Below are positions 22,621 through 37,484 of a stretch of 64,000 nucleotides of DNA, piece by piece. This DNA comes from Daphnia carinata (Eukaryota > Arthropoda > Branchiopoda > Diplostraca > Daphniidae), in contig NC_081331.1 in the NCBI RefSeq assembly GCF_022539665.2, positions 3,568,501 to 3,632,500 of the forward strand, given 5' to 3'. The notes beneath the pieces are model-generated. The model searched no databases, was not told the DNA's origin, and was given only the letters and a program-made list of their open reading frames with translations. A program made the translations under genes and the position numbers. How positions within the stretch are numbered: position 1 is the first letter of the stretch; every line of letters starts with the position of its first letter.

Positions 22621-25600
22621 AAAAGAGGGAGGGTAGGAAAATAATAATAAAAAAAAGAAGTCGCGGTTTTGTGTGTCGCTGGCTTTTGTGCCTGGAACGC
22701 GGAGCGATCGCGTGCGTGAACCACCCGAGACGTGAAACCTTCTGTTTCCTTTGCCGCTTTATATCAGCGTGAGTTACCGACTGCTGCACGTATCCTATAA
22801 AAAGCGCTCAATTCCTGGGCTTGTGCTGGTCTTGCTGTCTGTGACATGCGCGACGCACCGATTCTTCTCTATACTGCTGCAAGCGCCATCACAACTGTGC
22901 AAGAAGTGAAGAGCTTTTGGCGCCGCGTCGCTTACAGAGTCAAACGACTCAACAGGGAATAAAGGATAAACTGAAAAAGATGCGATGATATACGATGGAA
23001 GCGATCTCCTTCTGGACTTGACTTCTTCCTTTTCACCAGCAATGTGTTCACGCTCGAACCAGTTCGGCGTTCGTTCACGTATTTACAATAATTTCATTAT
23101 TGTTTTTTAATGACTGCTATCTTCAGACTCTCTGTTCATATCTACTACGCAATACAGCCATTATTCATTTAAAACCACATAAATATGAGAATTAGGTTCT
23201 AAAAGAATTGCTGCTCCATGATTCCTTTCGATAAGCCAAGAAAAATTAATATGCATCCACGTATTTTTTTCAGCTGTGTTTCCTTTTCCTCATCGATAGC
23301 TCAGTATTGTCGATTGACTTCAATCTTGTCCTATTTTTTTCTCTTGCAGCCGCATAGTTTTCTATTGTCTGCCTCAAAACTTTTCGGGAGTCCGGGCACC
23401 ATCTTTTTGGAAGGTAACCGTTTCACAGCTGTTTTCTTTTGCGCGTTTTTGTTCACTTTTACGAGATCGGTTCACGTCTTACTGAGCTTAGTCGATTCCC
23501 TTGAAATGAACAATTCAGATAGTCTTTTACGAATGGATTATAAATTTTCTCGAAAACAGGGATTCGGGCGTAAAAAACAAGAACACGAGGAGGCAATAAG
23601 TGAAATGCATCAGACTCTTTTTCTCTTATCTGTGATATACATACTACTGTGTGACTATGAAAAACATTTTTAAGCAAACATTTCAAAAAATGTTCAGAGT
23701 GCATTAGACTTTTGTTTAATACCACGCACAATGAGATGCAACATCGACAGTAAAAAAAAAAGCGTTCCTTTTCGTTTTATTTCTGATTTTATCGTTGCAG
23801 CGATAAAATATCAAGCGGATCTACGTTTTCTTTACTTGTTAAAGACGAAAAAAAACAACATACTTTGGATTTTGACGTTGTATCACCAACACAACCCGTG
23901 CACTACAGCCAATCTTTTATATATGACTCCTCTGACATTCATCTATATTAAATAAAGATACGTTCGCAAAAACGGGACTCTCAAGTTGCGACTTTTGATT
24001 ATCTTATTACTACTTTTTTCCCCATCTAGATATTGGTGTTGGATGTAAATAAAGAAATTGAATAAAAAATATATTTTTCCAGAAACTAGAGCTCTTGCTA
24101 CGAAGGTGTTCTCAGTAAAACAGTTCGTGATTGCGATTTTTAAATGAAGAAGCCATCGTTGTGGAGTCGTTGCCTAGTCAGTTTAGTAAGCGACAGCAAG
24201 GAAGCCAAAGTGCAGGGCAACGTAAGAGCCTCTCATCGTAAATTGGGTGAAAAAAAGAAATATGGTCCAACAAAAATTATCTTCCTTTTTGGAATATATC
24301 GTTGTAGTTTTTTTTATTTAAATCGGGGACATCAACAGTTAGCCAACGGCCGGGAACAGTCCCGCTTAAATACGCGCAGAATGGCTTTTCGGTACTTAAA
24401 ATTTTTCGATTTCCAGGAACTGTTATCATCACACGAAGGGAAAACCATGAGTGAAATGAAATTGAACACCTTGCAGGATACGAGGCATTCGTGTGGCTTT
24501 CCAATTCCAAATTTATTGACTTTCCAATAGGTTCTGAAATCACAAGTTCTTGCAGTTGTGAAAATAATTATACCTTATTAGCTGAAAATTCAAGATAGAA
24601 TGCAAATGAAACTTGACAGCACAATCGGTAATGTCCACGCTTACACGTTATGAATCTCTTATACATATGTGTATACACGCAAGTCGTGGTATAGCAATGC
24701 ACATTGCTTATAATCTAATTGAACATATTCAATGGTTATTACTATATATTTTAATTGAAAAAAATATCGCTGTTATCTTCTTATGTTATTACCGTAAGAG
24801 TATACAGCCATGATGGGGTTAAAATATGTTGTTGGATCCTAGAATCAAATTTAAAGAGTTGTACCTTGACCTCGGGAATGATGTGGCTTTCATCTTCGTT
24901 GCACGTAAAGCCTGCTTTGTTAGAATCAGGAAAAGGATACGTCTCAGGGCCCATTTCGTTTCACGAAAATATTCTTAGCCACTTTTCCTTATTACGGGAT
25001 TTTCATTTTGTGTGGGCTTATTGTATAACATTTATACCACTTTCGTTATTAGACTATGTCGCAAAGTTTTTTTGTATCCTATAAAAAAAAACGGGGATAA
25101 GCCGGTTTTTACCGGAAATGGAAACAAGCCTAATTGAACGCTCCTTCCGCGTGATTGCAGATCGATAGAAGCTCTTGAACGCTGTTGGTTCTGATATTGG
25201 AAAGGAGAGAAAACAGAGAAAACGCATACAAAAGTGAGCTCTATTATATAGTGATATTTAGAGTGGATGTTGGTCTATATTTAGAAATCCGCATCAATCA
25301 ACCAATCCTTTTGTGCACAAATACAGTACATACAAGAACTGAGATTGGCAATTAACGTCAAGGCGAAGTAGAAAGAAAAAAAACATAGAGGAACTTGTTG
25401 TCTCTTTATAGATCGAAATCATTTAGCTAGCACAGAACATGGATCTGTCAAGACTCTTCCCGAACACTCGACAGAGAGGGTTTATTGTTTGTCCTGTTTG
25501 AAAACTGGTCAAGTTGACGATATCGTTTCGGACAGTTCCTTCGAGCAACTTTCACGACGATGGTTACAAGTGAAAGCGTAGAGTTCTAATAAGACGGACG

Positions 25601-28600
25601 AGTGATTCACTAGTCTATAAAAACGATTAACAGAGAGATTGCATGTTGAAAGACAACTTGAAATGGTCAAAGAGGTGCAATAGACTATTTGCCCCTTCAA
25701 TTGGATCAAACGATCTGCGTATAAGAGATCGAAAAGACGAAGAAAATGGCGATAGGGCAATAAGCAATGGCCAAGTCCCATGGACGACGATAAGACGACG
25801 GGCGGACAATTGCTACTGGCCCGCTGTTCTCAGCGGCAAGCAGTAATAGCAATGCTACTAAAGAGAAAAAAAAGACGACTGAAAATCGAGTGGAAAAAGG
25901 CAGACGCAATGGTTATAAGGAAACGGACGAATACAGAGAGACAAAAGAATAAATCGAAGGGGATGACAGAACAAAAAGACAATGAGGGCATTACAAACCA
26001 TATAGTTTGTCCATCTAGATCACGAAACAAAACAAACCTTGTTAGAAGGGGAAAAAAATATGCATATATCAGCAAAGCAAAAAATAAGAAATAATTTGGG
26101 GAGACGGATAGAAAAGACAAAGTCAAGTTAAATAGGGTTCCAAACAAACACATTGCATTTTCTTTTTCATCGTTTGCATCCTACTTTTTTTGCGCTCGAA
26201 TAACAGAGACACAAACTAAAAGCACTATTCACTGACAAATTAAACGTCTTCAGTTGGAAAGCACCATCGAACGTCAGATTTTGGCTATCACAGAAAATAG
26301 CTTTTTTTTATTCGCCTAACTTTTTGTTGAATCGCTATGCCTAAATAGGTAAAAGCATTCACTAATTAAAAACGAAAAATGAGTTATCGTGGAAAACTGC
26401 CTTCCGGTTGTAACTCTTAAAATAGGAGACACACCCAAAGTTGCTCATGATGTCAAGCCTTCCTCATCACTAACGAGGCTGACAGTCACAAACGCGTGGA
26501 GCGAACGTCTCACGACCCTCTTAGAGAGACCAAGTGAATTGACGAGGAACTGTTGGCAGCGTGTGTATTTGTTAATTAACTATGTCAATACTTTGATTAA
26601 CAAGCCAATGACGGAGAAGAAGCAGTTCGAAACTCTTGCCGCGCTCAGTCACTCCTCTGATCGAGGGGATTTTCGATGACCTTAACGAAGAAAGAAGAAC
26701 TCAAAAGGGAATTAGAGTGGCAGTCTAATTTGGTGAAAAAATGAAGCCTAATGACCGCATAGTACATGCGAGAATCTGAAAAGCCAGCGAAATTATCACG
26801 CTGCTAATTCGTATCCAGTCAATCATGAATAAACTCATTTTCCAGCTGACCACCGTTGCCCTAGATATCAAATTGTACAGCAACGATTACGCATTCATAA
26901 TTTGGTCACAATTCTCGCTAACTAGTCAAACGTTGTGCACATAGATTGCATATACACGCGACCATCCTTTTTTTTAGATAATAAAGAGTTGGCGACTGCT
27001 GATGGACATAGCTTCCGCCTTGGTCAAACTTGCCAAGTAATCAGAGTGAATCGTGTGGATGTTGGCCAAACAAGAGCGGCAGAAGAACCCACAATGCATA
27101 CTCTACATTGTCAGCAAACATTTCCGATACCACGGCCATCCTACCAGAGGGTGGAGGATAAAAAATAAATAACAGTTCCACCATATAAATCAAATCGAAC
27201 TTGATGTCCATTAGTCTTGTTGTCTACAATGTATGACGTGACTTCTGTGCCGGGCAACTGCTGTTCATGCTTTTGTTTCAAAAAACAAAGCTAGACTGGT
27301 CCAATCGATTGGCAGTGCCCACGTGCAGTGGCCAGCATTGATTGTACTAAGTCCATAAATATGGGCGTTTATTTTGGATAATAACGGAACATTGTTCGGC
27401 CTTGTTTTGTGGTTGTATGCTGCCCTTTCTCATTACGTTCTCTGGAAAGGGACATGATTTATAAGTATCAAACAAACTAAGTTGAACAATGTAGACCAAA
27501 TGGACAAAAAGACAGCGTAATTTTGTGTGATGGAATCGCATTGTCACCAAAAACCTTTATACCGCACAATCAAAGGCGAACGATAATTTTATGCCAAGTT
27601 CATCCATTTTACGATTGTTCAACTCGCCGTTCCCTTGCTACTAGTCTCATCGATTGGCGTAGAATTTCAATTGAAAAAAAAACGAAACCAACAATATTCC
27701 CGTGCGATGGACGCCTTTTGACCGGCGTGCCCGTTTGCCAATGTCAACAACACGTCAACGTACACAAACTATGACGTACAAGGCAAACATTCACGCAATC
27801 GTCTAGAATGCGGTTTCCCCTATGTACACACAAAGAAGTAGGCCAGTGTTATAGCCATATTGATCATGTGTATGGCATCTGTCGTCATTGCGCCTGTCAA
27901 CTCGTTAAAAAAAATGAACATAAGCGGAAAACGAAACTTTTCGTGCACTTTTCTTTTGTTCATTTTTTAGACAAATGTATTTTTAACATGTTTCCCCTGA
28001 TTTATTTCTGTTGAGTGAGCACGCAACTTGGTTTTCCTTGTCTCCAACAACATGTAGTGCACAACAAAACGTTGACTTACACTAACTATTTCTCGCATTA
28101 TCGATTACAAGCGGAAGAATTTGGAAAAAGAATAATCGTGGGCACGGTGGATATTACCCTCTGCAGCCTACGGGTGGGAAAGAATGAGAAGTAGTCTAGA
28201 ATATAAGATAATAATAATAATAATAAAGGCAAATAAATAAGCAGTTTGACGATGCATAAGAGTGATGCACATAAATTGACTCGTCGGGCGAAAACGGAAC
28301 AACAATGCACGCATTTTGTGTGACAAAGATTTACTTCGCTATACAACGGTGAATAATATGGATATTTTGTTGCTGCCGTCTTTCGCTTGCCTTGCCATGA
28401 GAATGTTGTTCAATTTAGCCGAGTGGAAGGCAAAGGCGAACTCTTGCGACTATACATGTATGTTTTCACAGAAGTCATTTGATCTCGAACTACAACAAAA
28501 CCTAACGAGCAAACAGCGAATGAATGAAGACAAAACCGTGAGACGCAACTGTTAAGGGCAGAATAGCTATGATGAAAATGGATCCGCAAAACCAGCGCAA

Positions 28601-31509
28601 ACATATTCAGCTTAGATTTCTACAGTAGTGTTACCGAAGACATCGAAATCTGTCACGTTTTGCTTATTTACGCGTACTCAAAAACATTCGATGCTTTTTT
28701 GATTTACCATAGAGTTGATTGATCAAAGCACTTCCTTAAACCGACCAACTTTTCAGCAACAAATATACAGTTGATGTTCTTTCAGTTACTCAAGGCGTCT
28801 ACATAATTTTGTACTTCATTTGGATGGGTGGAAGTGACGCTGACTGCCAGTGCGACCTTGATTTTCGTGTATACCGTGGATTACTGGGCTACTTAACAGT
28901 AAAGAAGTTGACGAAGAAAATAACTTTTCTCTCGTTAAAGTAGCTCGTTGTCGACTTCATTTTCCTTCGAATGCGTCGCGTTCGACGGAAATGTAATCTC
29001 CACGGAATCCCAGTTGAGGATAATGTACACTCGGGCCGTCATCGACTTTACAGCTCGTATAGTATATACGGTGCGTGATAGGTAAACACACACCGGTTCA
29101 GCAAGGAAATCCACTAGGGCGACGGCGTCCAAGTAAACAACAAGTAAAACTCTTGTGAGTATAAATACGCCAGTTTCCGTTGCCATTTCACGTAAACAAT
29201 TTTTATTTTGCGTACCCAACGCCCACACTTGTTACTGCATCAAAGCTCTTCGTGTTACACAAGTAGCAACTAGAAATGCCACCTCTCGTGATGGATCCAT
29301 CGTTACGCGGAAAAAAAAGGGTGGCACATAGGAAACGTTTGACGGGTGAAAAATTGTACCCGTCAATGCAGTAGATGTGCGATTCTATTAAAAGTTAGCC
29401 GGTTAATCCAGAATCTATTATACTTTACGAATCAAATCAATGGAGGTTGCATTAAAGTGTAGCGTCGAAAGGACGAAACAGAACTTACAAGCAAGTAGGC
29501 GGGTTATTGATCGGCCGTGAACCTCTCTTGTACGTTATTTTTTTCTTCTTCCTCCTCCTCCCCCTTTTCGTCTTCATTATTTATCAAACGCATCGGCAAA
29601 AAATAAAAAAGAGAGAACCAAAAATCCGGGTAGGGGAAAGGTTGAGCTAGATTATGGCAACTCGGTGAGTCTGCTGCCAAGTTACCCTCAATAGATGAAA
29701 ATCCATCAGACCTAATGGAAGCCCCCTCCTCTTTGCCTCCCAATCTTCACGTTCAAACTGCGGGGTGAGTGAAAGACGCCCGAAAGAAAAAGACGGTCAA
29801 GAGAGCGGGTGGCAAAAAAGGAAAACATTGAATCTGTGATGCACCGTCGCAGCCGCCCCCATCGTTGAGCGTGGGTCGTCGAAACACTCACGATGATCAT
29901 GGCCCCCCCAATTTCTGGTGATCTTTCGTGGTTTCATCATGAAGACGATGCGGAGACTGCTGGATTATACTGGTGGACCTTGAGCCGTGGCCAGTCAACT
30001 CACTTGGCATCTGTCCAATACACAACAACAGTTGTGTAAATAGGCGGACGTCTAGCTTCTGTGCGATTCGAAAATTCGGCCATTGTCTAGACTACTTTTG
30101 TTTCTGATCATATGTCTCTCGATAACAGATCAACGAGCATCGCAATCTTTTAGATCCAGTCTACCGTAAACAAAAGGAATCTTTTAAAAAGAAAAGAGTT
30201 TGCCAAGTTGACGGATGCAGTTCTAGTTGTAGATGTCCGTCAACATATACCAGCTGGCTGCTGGTTGAGTCGAAGCTATAAACGAAAGACGTCCATCAGC
30301 ATATTACTTACGGACAAGATTTAGCACATAATGTTTAGGGCAATGTTAAAATACATGACTTGTCATCAGTACGACAGCTTCATCATTTCCTTGTTCGTTC
30401 ATTAGCAGGACCATCGTTAGGACATGTTGCCAAACTCGCCTAGTTAGATTTTTTCGTCGTGAGCTCGTGAGCTCGTCTCCCGCACTTCAGGTTTCACTCG
30501 ACATTGATCATCACACTGCAGATGTTGGAGAATAGTTTCGCGTAGTCCAGGCTCTTTTCCTTGTATTTTTGGTTACAGCGCTCGTTTTTCTTTTAAACAA
30601 TTATCAAATTCTACCTTACGAACGCAATGCTCCTAAAGATTAAATATTTAAGAACAATGACCGTGTCCAACGTCGATAGACTGTCTATGCATATATTCGA
30701 CTGACCTGTATGCAAATCTAGGCGTCTAGACGAGAACTTTTGCGATTGTACGACATGAAACAAAAGGCTTTTTCGTGAGTTAATAGGCAGCATAGTTATA
30801 ACTAGACGTATACAAAGTGTTGCATAACGTTCCACATATAGGAAAAAGGAGTCTAATGAAATTTGGGGTCTAAATTGTTTGGCTATAGCGGTTCATTTAA
30901 ATCGAGCTAGAGGGGTGTTTGGTTAATGAAAATGGTCTTCGCACTGGTCAATAATAATTCGGGATTACTTTAGTCTGTATAGAAGAATGACAAGGGTAAC
31001 TAATGGATTACTTAGACGCTCTGCAAGATTTGAGAGTCGTGGATGGACAGCCAGTTTCTCTATAACTATAAAGCACGAGGACACTCGTTTACAGTTTACT
31101 CGGCATAAATAATCCCTTCTTAATGACGAAGTACAACAACACCCATCTTACTGACGAGACACTTTCAAAATTGGTGAGGATTCAGCTTATTTGCTACGCA
31201 ATCAAGTTTTGTGTTCTATTCGCTGGTCATAAAATGACAACTATCAGTTTGAGTAATTAACGCGTGTGGACGTTGTGCGAAGACATTTCCGTAAATAAAT
31301 GCTTCGTGCCACTTGAGCTCAATTGTCCTCATCATTGGAAAATAGATTACGAGTAAACTGAGAAAGTTATAAGAACAAGTGGCTTGCTGCTCTTCACTAT
31401 TCTTCACATATATGAAAATCTCTTATTACCAAGTTGTGTGCTTTTAAGACACATTCTTTCTCTTTTAGTATTTTCCATATTCAACGAACTAATGAAAAAT
31501 GTAAACAGC

Positions 31510-31528
31510 AAAAAAAAAAAAAAAAAAA
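31510..31528. repeat. A19 homopolymer
   Basis: This is an uninterrupted run of adenines in the intergenic region. Confidence 0.9.
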
Positions 31529-34312
31529 GAAAACTTGGGGAAGTAAAACTTTCCATTCAACCAATGGCGAAGCCGAATAGGAAACAAATTAAGAGGAGTG
31601 TGCGAATAGGCCCAATAGGAAGATAAAATTTGATGCATTCCTGATTTATGTCCAACTCATCAGTTTGACAGTTACGGATTGGCACGCCCAGCCAAACAAT
31701 TTCGAGGGTGTCATCACTTAAAACGTGTGGTGGGATGAAATGGCAAACGAAAACGACACGCAAAGACGATCTGCAACATCGTGTTTAGCACGCTGTGGCA
31801 CGTCTGTACCATTCCCTTCTTGAAAGCCATCTACGAATCCACTTGTGATTCCCCAGTCTTCGACTGGCTCCACCATAGATCTGATTATTCGGAACGAGGG
31901 AAGCTGAAACACACATTCATCGTATCGTTTCTGCTGTACATACGTGAACGAACTTTACCACTTTGCCCGAATCATTTCGAATGCTGCTTGTGTTTTGCTA
32001 TGTAATTCCATGTGTTTGATTCGATGGACGATTGCTGTAACGGTACCAAGTTTCGTATAACGACACGAAAGGTATACGTGTTTCTCGAAGAAGTCTTTAG
32101 TATCACGTATATAAGCTACGTGTGCGAACATATTCGTACGGGCTTTTGAAGGTCCTTTTTAAGGAAAACGATACTAAAAGGAAAATAAGCGTGAAGCAAT
32201 TTGCTATTTTTGCTCACGATTCGGGCCCGTCTGTTTTCTAGGGGTCGTCGGGCTGAACGCCTGTGCCAGTCGAAAGCAGTCGCATTACGGTGTTTCTTTC
32301 ATGATATCCAATCTATCCCTATTTGTGCACTGTAAGTTGTTTGGCTTACTTGTATACCTATACTTTTTGCTGCGTTTCGGCTGCATCGTATTTGTTGTAA
32401 TGGTGCAAATGAATCTGTTTTATGCGGATGGAGAGAGGAAATCCGCACGAAGAAAAAAACGAATGGCGATCCATGGCAACGCGGCTGCACAAAATGAACC
32501 AAAGTATCCGATTGGTTTTGTTCTTTTCCTTTATGAACGAAAAAAAAAAGCAAGCTGATTGCGGCCATTTGCTTGGACTTGCTGATGTCATTCGATTTCC
32601 TTTCTTTTTTTCATCCTTTCCTCGCTGAATGGTGATAGTCATTAACACACTCCATTTCCAGCAGCTTATGTATATTTCGTAGAAATACATCCTCGTATCT
32701 TGATAGAAAGATAACTAGATTCAGTATCAACGTGCATTATTTAATATAGCCCCATATATTCACGCATATATCAAAAAGTACTATTGATTCTATGGAATTC
32801 CTTTTTTTATTTCTTATGGAGCGCTCGTTATGTACCATCACCGACTGCTTTTGAAAGATAGATTCAAAGGAACAGCGCCAACCCGGAAGGATCAACTTTT
32901 AGGAGAACTTTAGTCTGCGAATCGCCGATGAAGACGGAAAAAAAGGAAGAAAAATGGAAAACTAAAGTGAAAAGTAGAAAACGGTATGGTTCTTCCTGTT
33001 ACAGTTGATAAGCTACTGTACTGTGTATCAAGACACAGCAATAAAGTATGGCATTCCATTTTTGTTTCTTCATATTTTCTCCTTCACGGCTCTATATAGA
33101 CTGCTGGGCATTTTCAGGGTTGGATCGACATCATTATTTGTACTGGTTTATTTTCCTGTTCAACTAAAAAATGGCCCGTGGATACACGTTAGCAGTAATA
33201 TTTGAAAGCCAACTTTCTCCGGTTTTCTGTGCTAGAGCTTTGTACATTTCTCGGTAGCACTGCTTCAAGGACTTCGACTTCCAAGAAATCTTGGCCAACT
33301 GACGGTGCTCGACATTTTGACCGTCGTGTTGAATGGATCGATATTTTACAAACGCTGAAGACGACAGTGATTCGCAATCAAGTTTGATAATATATGTATA
33401 TATAAAACGATGAACGTATATATATAAGTCGATGAATAATGGCTTAACGAAAGTTGAAACTCGAGGATAGGAGGCAGAAAGGGTTGAATCTCTATCACCA
33501 CCTTACGACCACCATAGACTAGGAGCTTTAAGCACTGTGAAAGTTGTATACGTTAGGCTGGCAAATGGGATCAGTTGAAAGTCATTGTCCCTGATGCTCA
33601 GCCCCACGTCACACCATTTTTATTGGTCGCAGTAAATGGCCACATCTGGGGTTCTCGCTTTAAAAAAAATATAGTTTATGCTTTTCTTATATCAGGCGAC
33701 ACTCATAACTTAAGACTGTGTATAGTAAATACAGTTTATCGTGCCATATTGGCCGCCATACGTACAGACGCATATGTGGGTTGCCCTACTGAGCCTGTTT
33801 GAACTATCCAATGCCAGTTGCTACGTGACTTCAGGTTCTCTCAAAAAATCTAGTTCCATAAATCGCAATATGTTGTCGGAAAAATAAACAAGTCCTATCT
33901 ATCCTATCTACATAATGGGGTTCAGTCAAAACCAAACGAGTTCAATTGCCTGAGCCTATACTTGATGAATGACGGCGGTATCAGGTAATCGTTGCTTTGG
34001 AATTGGGCACAAAAGGAATCTCAGGTGTTCTCGTTTTATCAGATCAAATTTGAACCTGACTCATTGTTCTTCGGGATTAGGTATATATAAGTTTTATTGT
34101 CATGGTACGAATCCGATTACGCGATGAACAAACCACTTATGACAACAGCGACATCACAAGCGACTTATGATAAAAGCCTTCGTTTGCGTAGAGAATCCAG
34201 CTATATCTTTCTATTCAACGAAAAAGATGGAGGAATATATTGTTTTATTACATGGTGTATTGTTTCATTGTATTATTGTTGTTATGAGTGAACACGCACA
34301 CAGTACATATCA

Positions 34313-35190
34313 GTGAGCACAAGTGCACCGATCACAAATGGAAACAAGAAAAACCGTCTGTTTACTGACGGTCTTCTGTGGAAATGTGAACTTTCAATGA
34401 ACTGTGAAGCATCTATTATTCTTACATTTACACACAGAAGGTTGGGTAGTGGAACATCTACTAACCTTCTACCACAAACGCGAAGCTTTAAAGTTGGCCC
34501 AGCTAAGACAGGGACGGAGGCGAGCAGCTTGCATCGAGATATCATCATTCAGTAAGTGGCGAGCGCCGAAGGGTCAACAACTACAACTAAATAGTTATAG
34601 CTGTCCATCGACCGTTTGTCACGATTCCAAGTTGCAACTTATGATTTCGAACGGGATACAAAAGCGCGTCGTTTATACCCAACGGGCGGAACCTTCTAAC
34701 GTCCAGTACAGGTTCTGCGAAAACTTTACATTGTGAGCAATAAATAAATAATATTTTATCCATGTCCGTTGCGATATTCTGCACGTTTGTGGTTTACCAC
34801 TGTTTTTGGCAAAACACTGTGGGAATACAATTTTTCTATGAGGAGGGAAAAACGCCATAAGGTGGTCGTCCAACATTTGCAAAACAGACATGACAACATG
34901 ATGAGTGTTTGGTATACTAAACAGCCTGCTCTTCTTGCTGCATTTGGCAAGGGCCGTAATAGTTGGGGCCACTATCATACACTTTACAAAGGAAAGGACG
35001 TCGCCCCAGTTTCGGATGAGCGCCGGTGCCCAAGTAATCAAACCGGACTTAGCAATCAACCATGTTCTGTTAAATGCAGGCAAACGAGGACGGCCGGCAG
35101 AACAAGGCAAGCGGAGAAAGTACCGCAAAAAACAGCCGAGGCGCACCCGACGTCCAGGATGCCAGTAAAACAAAAACACCGTTGGCGCAC
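34313..35190 (+). pseudogene. Possible decayed coding remnant, perhaps transposon-derived
   Basis: Successive plus-strand frames look protein-like but are broken by stops and shifts. They include a W-x-C...C-x-A segment near 34370-34430 (LLWKCELSMNCEASI), a basic LRQGRRRAACIEISSFSKW stretch near 34490-34560, and a KRGRP-type basic, AT-hook-like end near 35080-35160. Zinc-finger starts and basic tails occur in some DNA transposon proteins, but I cannot name a family. The parts need not belong together, and chance is a real alternative. Confidence 0.15.
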
Positions 35191-37474
35191 CTAAAAAAAG
35201 AAAGGAACGATTAAAAGAAAAGGGTAACAGTAGATGTAGAGCAACGCCCGAGAAGATACGCATTTCTTTTTTTCTATCGAAAATCCAATCGATTTTCTTC
35301 TTTTTCTTGGGGGATCTTTTCTCTTTTTGCTGTTGTCTATTTTCATGCAATTTTGTGTTGCATACCGCGCGCATATCTATAGCTCCTCCACTTTCTGGCA
35401 GTCTCTTGACGCTTTATCTTTAATAGAAAAACGGCTGATTTATTCTTGCAACGAGCGACAACAGCAAAGAAAAGAGGCTCGCAGAGAAAGAAATATTTTT
35501 CACCAGCTTGACGACGACTACATATATTTTTTTTTTTTAACCAGTTCAGCGGCGGTCGATAGTTTTATATTCTATGCCATTTCGTTGTTCTTGCAGTCAT
35601 GAAGAAACAAAAGAAAATAAACAAAAAAAACTATGAATCATTCAGCTGGAAACTACACGAAATGGTTTGTGTGCGTTTTCTCAAGTTCCAACCACCGACT
35701 TCATGTCTCTTTTTTCTTATTTTTTGTTTCTCTCTCTCCTTCCACTTTGACCAAACAATTGGATTTCGTACAAGAGAAGAGGAAGCAAAAAAACAAAAAA
35801 CAAAAAAAAAAACAGGCAGTAGCTTTTATTGTTATTTTTTGTGGGTCCGTTTCATCAGGATAAAAACAAGGGCCACGCACGCGTATAAAATGGTCGTAAA
35901 AATGGACCATAGTAGAAATTTACAACCAAGCTATAGTTACCAATTCGATCAAGATAGATAACGAAAGCTGTTGGAACGAGTTTTGAAGCCTAAATGGCTG
36001 CTGCCAAGTACCGATCGATCGTAATGGTGTCGCCGGTGGAGCAGTTGCAGTAGAGATTTCTCAAAGTGGCGATGGGAGAAGAGTTTTTTTGCAATTGCCC
36101 ATGTCCCAACGGTGAACAATTGCCTGAAGTTTGATTGGATCAAAGTAAATACTCCATTTACAATATCCTCTATAACGCATCCGCATTGTACGTATAGAGA
36201 TATGCAAATGCTTCCGTACTATAACGTCCCTACCGGATTGCCCCCTACTGCTACTATGTGGGGACGGGAGGACGTGAATTCGGCTCCAGACTAGAATAAT
36301 GTTGCAAGAAACTCCCGAAGGTGCCGTTTGGAATCTAGCAGTCACTAGAGCATTTGCATTAGCCACTGCGACACTTATCTAACGCTAATAATTCAACTGC
36401 TAATAACTCCACCCTCTACGTTTCCATCCGTTCGTTCTAGCTTTGAATGACGAGAAATCAACAACCATTTCACGAAACTAATTAAGACCCCGCCATTTGA
36501 AAATTAACATTTTGCAAAGCCATTCATCTATGAAAATGTGACGAACATTGATTGATTCGTTATTACGCTCTTGCTGGTTAGTTTACGTATAGTAGCTTCT
36601 GTTATGTAACGCACAATGTAAGTTCGTAACATGGCAGCGTTTACCATCCCTTGTTCAAGGACAATAACGTGAAAGACGAGATCAAGGCAATACTACAGAA
36701 CGGCGATAAAATCTTTCATCCCAAGGTTAGAGATGCCTAATTTGTTTCAAAACATCTAAGCTTGAACATACTGCTGTTTTTATGCAAATGAAAATTTAAT
36801 AATTTCGAATAATCTTACCAAACACCATTAGCTTCTTACGAATCTTTTAATGATTCAAAAATAATGGTGTTCTGACAATTTCCTAAATGTTCAGAAGATG
36901 AGCTCGTGATGTGAAAAGGGAGCGTGAAGGAATAGTTAATCTTATTTGAGAACAACAAAATTTAATTGACTGGAAATTTGGCATTGGCATTTAAATGCCT
37001 CGGGGACACCACGGCGAGCGATTCAGCTTAAAGCAATATTCCGCAATAATTATAAGTGGATAGTAAAAGACTTGAAATATCATCGTTAAATTTCCTTGGA
37101 TAATGAAAATATGTTTAGTACAGAAAAGAAAAACTTTACCGTATGTTTCTTTAAAGACGATAGCGAGATAACGTAATCAGGTGTTATTGTTCAAAAGCAG
37201 CCGAATTTCCGTGGGGGGCGTTTATTTTTAAATAATAACAAAGTGAAAGGCAGGGTGGGATCGATCTTGAGCGAGGCCCATCATTTAAAACTGATTTCCC
37301 CTTGTCGTAGGAAGCATTCTACTGTATATTAAGAAAATTCTGTGGTAATAAGCACCAGTAATAGTTGGCCTGAAATTCTGTGATTAAATTGCTAGTGGCT
37401 CTTTGTATTAAGTTATGCAACACCAATGAAGAAAACACCCATTTTTCAGGGACATATTTGATTTCCGCTCTCTT

Positions 37475-37484
37475 TCAGTCAGTC
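37475..37484 (+). promoter_or_regulatory. Inr-like start region of MFSD12
   Basis: TTTCAGTCAGTCG holds two overlapping TCAGTC initiator matches (A at 37477 and 37481), about 150 bp upstream of the start codon. There is no TATA box at the right distance and no good DPE. The leader that follows would contain two tiny upstream ORFs (ATGs at about 37540 and 37569). This assignment is tentative. Confidence 0.35.

Larger units (their letters stand above)
22584..37400. other. Intergenic region between dpr and MFSD12
   Basis: The two recognised genes point away from each other across this stretch of about 15 kb. I read both strands and saw no conserved protein motif flanked by splice sites. Open frames such as 23218-23673, 24144-24530 and 26389-26679 look like chance. 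An A19 tract lies at 31510-31528. A doubtful decayed coding remnant lies at 34.31-35.19 kb and a short coding-like segment at 36.2 kb. Cis-regulatory DNA for both genes is expected but not identified. Confidence 0.5.

Noticed and set aside
23218-23673. 151-codon plus frame
   Set aside because: It is Phe/Ser-rich from pyrimidine tracts, with no recognisable domain and no paired splice sites.
24144-24530. 128-codon plus frame
   Set aside because: It has no motif, codon use looks random, and an antisense frame of similar length overlaps it.
34673-35374. Longest open frame of the window, 233 codons, minus strand
   Set aside because: It has no family motif, a biased KKKK-rich start, and overlaps the plus-strand protein-like frames. 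It looks like a chance antisense frame.
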